Made by a program: the position numbers and the translations under genes
Origin: an uncultured Methanobrevibacter sp.
Lineage (GTDB): Archaea > Methanobacteriota > Methanobacteria > Methanobacteriales > Methanobacteriaceae
NCBI RefSeq assembly: GCF_902774605.1
Contig: NZ_CACYJE010000004.1
Coordinates: 1-64,000, forward strand
Direction of reading: 5' to 3'
DNA: 64,000 nt
Part shown: positions 61,543 through 64,000 of the stretch, piece by piece
How the letters are laid out: every line of letters begins with the position of its first letter
Position numbering within the stretch: the first letter of the stretch is position 1
The notes under the pieces: model-generated
Database searches by the model: none
What the model was told of the DNA's origin: nothing
Seen by the model: only the letters and a program-made list of their open reading frames with translations

Positions 61543-61863
61543 ATGCAAAAATCAATAACAAAAGAATTATGGCAATGCGAAGATAAGAAACTAATAGAAT
61601 TATTAATATGTAGAAAAGGTGGCAGAACAACCATCGAGATTGTTGACGAAATATTAACTCAACCGTTGAACAAGAATCAGATTGCAAAAAACATCAAGAA
61701 GGATTACCATACCGTAAGATACCACCTAACGATAATGTGCAAGCACAAGTATATAGTCAAGGAACCCATTGGCAAAACATATTATTACTGGCCCTCAAAA
61801 AAATTAATTAATAATATTGACACATACAATAAAATTAAAGAGTCATTTGATGAAGAAAAATAA
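61543..61863 (+). CDS. Winged-helix (ArsR-like) transcriptional regulator
   Basis: 106 residues. The DNA-binding unit is LNKNQIAKNIKKDYHTVRYHL with the wing YIVKEPIGKTYYYWPSK. It has no visible sensor domain. It starts 13 bases after copy 2 behind GGAGGTG, so three regulators are co-transcribed. The MoaB gene follows at once. Confidence 0.8.
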   Translation: MQKSITKELWQCEDKKLIELLICRKGGRTTIEIVDEILTQPLNKNQIAKNIKKDYHTVRYHLTIMCKHKYIVKEPIGKTYYYWPSKKLINNIDTYNKIKESFDEEK

Positions 61864-61875
61864 ATGGTAATTATT

Positions 61876-62379
61876 ATGAAAAGTGAAACTGCAAAACAAC
61901 ATCAGAAGGAATCCTCCAAAGACATAACCTGCGGATTGATAACCCTTAGCGACAGTAGAAAATCAGAAAAGCTTGACCTTTCCGGAAAATACATTGCGGA
62001 GGAAATCGAAGCAAGGTACACATTAAAATCCAGAAGCCTGATACCTGATGAAAAAGAGGATCTGGTCAACTCCATTGACGCCATGGCTGAAGACGGAATC
62101 GATGTCATTCTAACCAATGGTGGAACCGGCCTTGCCGCAAGGGACATTACCGTGGAGACCGTCGAATCATTATTTGAGAAAAAAATTGATGGATTTGGAG
62201 AATTGTTCAGAGCAAAATCCTTTGAAGAAATAGGTTCAGCGGCATTGCTTTCAAGGGCAACCGCTGGAGTTTATAAAAAAACAATCATATTCTCAATGCC
62301 CGGCTCTCCAAATGCCGTGAAAACCGCATTAGGCCTAATAATTGATGAACTGCCTCATTTCGTTCATCATGTGAAATGA
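61876..62379 (+). CDS. moaB: Molybdenum/tungsten cofactor protein MoaB/MogA family
   Basis: 167 residues. Motifs are GLITLSDSRKSEKLDLSGKYI near the start, VILTNGGTGLAARDITVETV near residue 75 and FSMPGSPNAVKTAL near the end, all of the MoaB/MogA molybdopterin adenylyltransferase-type fold. In methanogens it serves the W/Mo-pterin enzymes such as formylmethanofuran dehydrogenase. The ATG at 61876 is preferred over 61864, which directly abuts the upstream stop. Confidence 0.88.
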   Translation: MKSETAKQHQKESSKDITCGLITLSDSRKSEKLDLSGKYIAEEIEARYTLKSRSLIPDEKEDLVNSIDAMAEDGIDVILTNGGTGLAARDITVETVESLFEKKIDGFGELFRAKSFEEIGSAALLSRATAGVYKKTIIFSMPGSPNAVKTALGLIIDELPHFVHHVK

Positions 62380-62400
62380 TGAAAATTAATATTTCATCAT
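62376..62400. terminator. Hairpin between moaB and pyrE
   Basis: Perfect 9-bp arms ATGATGAAA and TTTCATCAT with a 7-base loop, overlapping the moaB stop and followed on the plus strand by a T run (TTATTTTTTTT). It ends moaB transcription and may also serve the convergent pyrE. Confidence 0.6.
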
Positions 62401-62413
62401 AAACTTATTTTTT

Positions 62414-62941
62414 TTAATCGAAAAATTCATCAACACTGATTAGAGGCTCTAAAGTAATTCCCTGTTTTTCAAATTCTTCAACTGCACCTTCCTGCCTGTC
62501 AACAACAACGAACGCCCTTACGACATTGCCGCCATTTTCCTGAATGGCCTTTATTGCCTTTAAAAGTGATCCTCCAGTAGTGGACACGTCCTCAACAACA
62601 ATGACATTGTCCCCATCGTTGAGTTCACCTTCAATCAGCTTGGAAGTACCGTAGCCCTTCTTCTCCTTACGAATCATCAATAACGGCAATTTTGATTCCA
62701 GGGAAACTGCTGTGGCTATTGGAACTGCACCCAAAGCAGGTCCTGCAACCTTGTCAATGTCACCATCCTTGATTTTATCAGTGATCAATTTTGAAATGGT
62801 TGACAATATTTCAGGTTCGGTGATTGCCTTTTTCATGTTGATGTAGTAATTGCTCTTTTTTCCAGAAGACAAAGTGAAATCCCCTTCAAGGAACACTTCA
62901 TTCTCCTTCAATAAATCAATAAGATATTCTTTAGAAGCCAT
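62414..62941 (-). CDS. pyrE: Orotate phosphoribosyltransferase
   Basis: 175 residues. [20 protein letters not shown] near residue 22, [13 protein letters not shown] (the flexible-loop Lys) and the PRPP loop [18 protein letters not shown] near residue 115 identify OPRTase, which makes OMP for pyrimidines. The start overlaps the PRC-barrel stop by one base (TAATG), so the pair is coupled. Confidence 0.93.
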   Translation of the reverse strand: MASKEYLIDLLKENEVFLEGDFTLSSGKKSNYYINMKKAITEPEILSTISKLITDKIKDGDIDKVAGPALGAVPIATAVSLESKLPLLMIRKEKKGYGTSKLIEGELNDGDNVIVVEDVSTTGGSLLKAIKAIQENGGNVVRAFVVVDRQEGAVEEFEKQGITLEPLISVDEFFD

Positions 62942-63171
62942 TATAAATCATCTTCGCCTTTAAGTAAAATTTTATCTCCAATGACCTTTACAAGCTCCAT
63001 TGGAACAAGGTCTTCGCTTGCTTTGATTTGTTCGGATAACCCTGACCTTTTAAGCACCAAATCAGTGATTTCATAAGTATCCTTGTCAAGAACAACATCT
63101 GAAACCTTTCCAACAATCTGAACGTCAGCATCAATGACTTCCTTACCAAATAATTCATCTTTAATTCTCAT
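62941..63171 (-). CDS. PRC-barrel domain protein
   Basis: 76 residues comprising one PRC-barrel: [33 protein letters not shown] is the typical start, and [18 protein letters not shown] the second half. Related domains occur in RimM and photosynthetic H subunits and bind partner proteins or RNA. AGGTG lies before ATG. It is coupled to pyrE. Confidence 0.85.
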   Translation of the reverse strand: MRIKDELFGKEVIDADVQIVGKVSDVVLDKDTYEITDLVLKRSGLSEQIKASEDLVPMELVKVIGDKILLKGEDDL

Positions 63172-63290
63172 AAAAATACACCTTTCATCTAAAATTAATT
63201 TATCATTAATGATAATTAATAGTTTCTAAAAATGGGAAATTGTATTAAATATAAACAATATAGTAACAATATTAATGTTAAGGTGAATTT

Positions 63291-64000
63291 ATGGAAGATG
63301 AAAATCTAACGGTGTCCCAGGTCAATTCATACATCAGTAAAAAAATGAATCGGGATGCGAAATTGAAAAACATATACGTTAAGGGAGAATTATCCAATTA
63401 CAAATCCTATCCTCACGGCCATGATTACTTCACTCTAAAAGACGAAAAATCACAAATAAAGGGAGTGATGTTTAAAGGTAGGAAACGATTTCTTGAATTC
63501 ACCCCAAAAGACGGAATTAAGGTCGTGATTAAAGGAAGCGTTGAAGTTTATGAGAAAAACGGATACTATCAACTGAAAGCGAACTCAATGGTTGTTGATG
63601 GAATTGGTCCATACCATATCGCATTCGAGAAACTGAAGAAAAAGCTTGAAAAAGAGGGATTGTTCGATCAAAAACACAAAAAGGAAATTCCAAAATACCC
63701 GAAAAGGATTGGAGTGGTGACCGCTGAAACCGGTGCGGCCGTAAAAGACATCATAACAACCATCAAACGCAGATACCCATTATGTGAAATACTTGTTTTC
63801 TCAACACTGGTGCAAGGTCAAAAGGCAGCGGAGCAAATCGCAAGGCAAATTGAAAAATCCGAAAGGTATGATTTGGACACCCTGATTGTTGGCCGGGGCG
63901 GAGGAAGCATTGAAGATTTATGGCCATTCAATGAGGAAATCGTTGCAAGAGCAATATTCAAATGCGAAACCCCCGTAATAAGTGCAGTCGGGCATGAAAT
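63291..64000 (+). CDS. xseA: Exodeoxyribonuclease VII large subunit, N-terminal part (runs off the window)
   Basis: The first ~236 codons. The OB-fold domain has NIYVKGELSNYKSYPHGHDYFTLKDE near residue 25 and VVIKGSVEVYEKNGYYQL. The nuclease domain begins KRIGVVTAETGAAVKDI near residue 140 and continues LIVGRGGGSIEDLWPFNEE and PVISAVGHE. This enzyme with XseB degrades single-stranded DNA. It is mainly bacterial, with known methanogen homologues. AAGGTG precedes ATG. Confidence 0.9.
   Translation, partial: MEDENLTVSQVNSYISKKMNRDAKLKNIYVKGELSNYKSYPHGHDYFTLKDEKSQIKGVMFKGRKRFLEFTPKDGIKVVIKGSVEVYEKNGYYQLKANSMVVDGIGPYHIAFEKLKKKLEKEGLFDQKHKKEIPKYPKRIGVVTAETGAAVKDIITTIKRRYPLCEILVFSTLVQGQKAAEQIARQIEKSERYDLDTLIVGRGGGSIEDLWPFNEEIVARAIFKCETPVISAVGHE

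Overview
The window reads as one contig of a pseudomurein-walled methanogen of the order Methanobacteriales, most like Methanobrevibacter. Supporting features are the AT-rich DNA with GGTG/GGAGG ribosome binding sites, the archaeal ribosomal protein order (L3-L4-L23-L2-S19-L22-S3-L29-SUI1-RNase P-S17-L14-L24-S4e-L5-S14-S8-L6-L32e-L19e), heterodisulfide reductase HdrCB, formylmethanofuran-dehydrogenase-type polyferredoxin, methanogenesis marker proteins, 2-phosphoglycerate kinase, diphthine synthase, and a surface protein with pseudomurein-binding repeats. The first ~690 bases do not belong with this: they are GC-richer, carry the end of a bacterial sugar epimerase and an intrinsic terminator, and join the archaeal sequence inside the L19e gene, which loses its last ~40 codons. 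I read this as a chimeric join.

Layout. 0.7-10.3 kb: ribosomal protein operon on the minus strand, with a SPOUT RNA methyltransferase upstream. 11.7-23.4 kb: METTL5-like methyltransferase, a tRNA-Ser-like relict, pyruvate carboxylase subunit A with biotin ligase, a SelA-like PLP enzyme, fumarase beta subunit, DUF2070 membrane protein, RqcH, and a metallo-hydrolase beside an unknown membrane protein. 23.5-30.8 kb: two overlapping pilin-like genes with class III signals, polyferredoxins, CoaD, a ~990-residue surface protein (Ig-like repeats, pseudomurein-binding repeats, transglutaminase-like protease domain), and a radical SAM enzyme. 30.9-36.5 kb: aminotransferase, CDF transporter, tRNA-Ser(GCU), SRP RNA, CBS protein, 2-phosphoglycerate kinase, phosphoesterase and two small conserved genes. 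36.6-43.7 kb: HdrB and an HdrC with a long acidic extension, several poorly known genes, a ribbon-helix-helix mini-gene, a 3-hydroxyacyl-CoA dehydrogenase and a MarR regulator. 43.8-44.3 kb: two tandem copies of an apparently undescribed small RNA. 44.3-50.1 kb: diphthine synthase, Trm5, an orphan CARF-HEPN protein, MtnA, Mn-pyrophosphatase. 50.2-59.7 kb: NifB beside methanogenesis markers 17-15-5-6-3, then a secreted nuclease, marker 2, DUF2117 and NOB1. 59.8-64 kb: a seven-unit 11-bp repeat array ahead of three winged-helix regulators and MoaB, then PyrE, a PRC-barrel protein and the start of exonuclease VII large subunit.

How the genes work together. Methanogenesis and its enzyme maturation are the main theme (HdrCB, FwdF/G-like ferredoxins, markers 2, 3, 5, 6, 15 and 17, NifB), along with translation (ribosomal operon, SRP RNA, Trm5, diphthamide, RqcH, NOB1) and anaplerotic carbon entry (PycA with BirA, fumarase). 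The most novel-looking items are the tandem small RNAs, whose terminal hairpin covaries, the helically phased array before the regulator operon, the CARF-HEPN protein with no CRISPR in view, and the apparent ATT start codon of the cell-wall protease-like surface protein.
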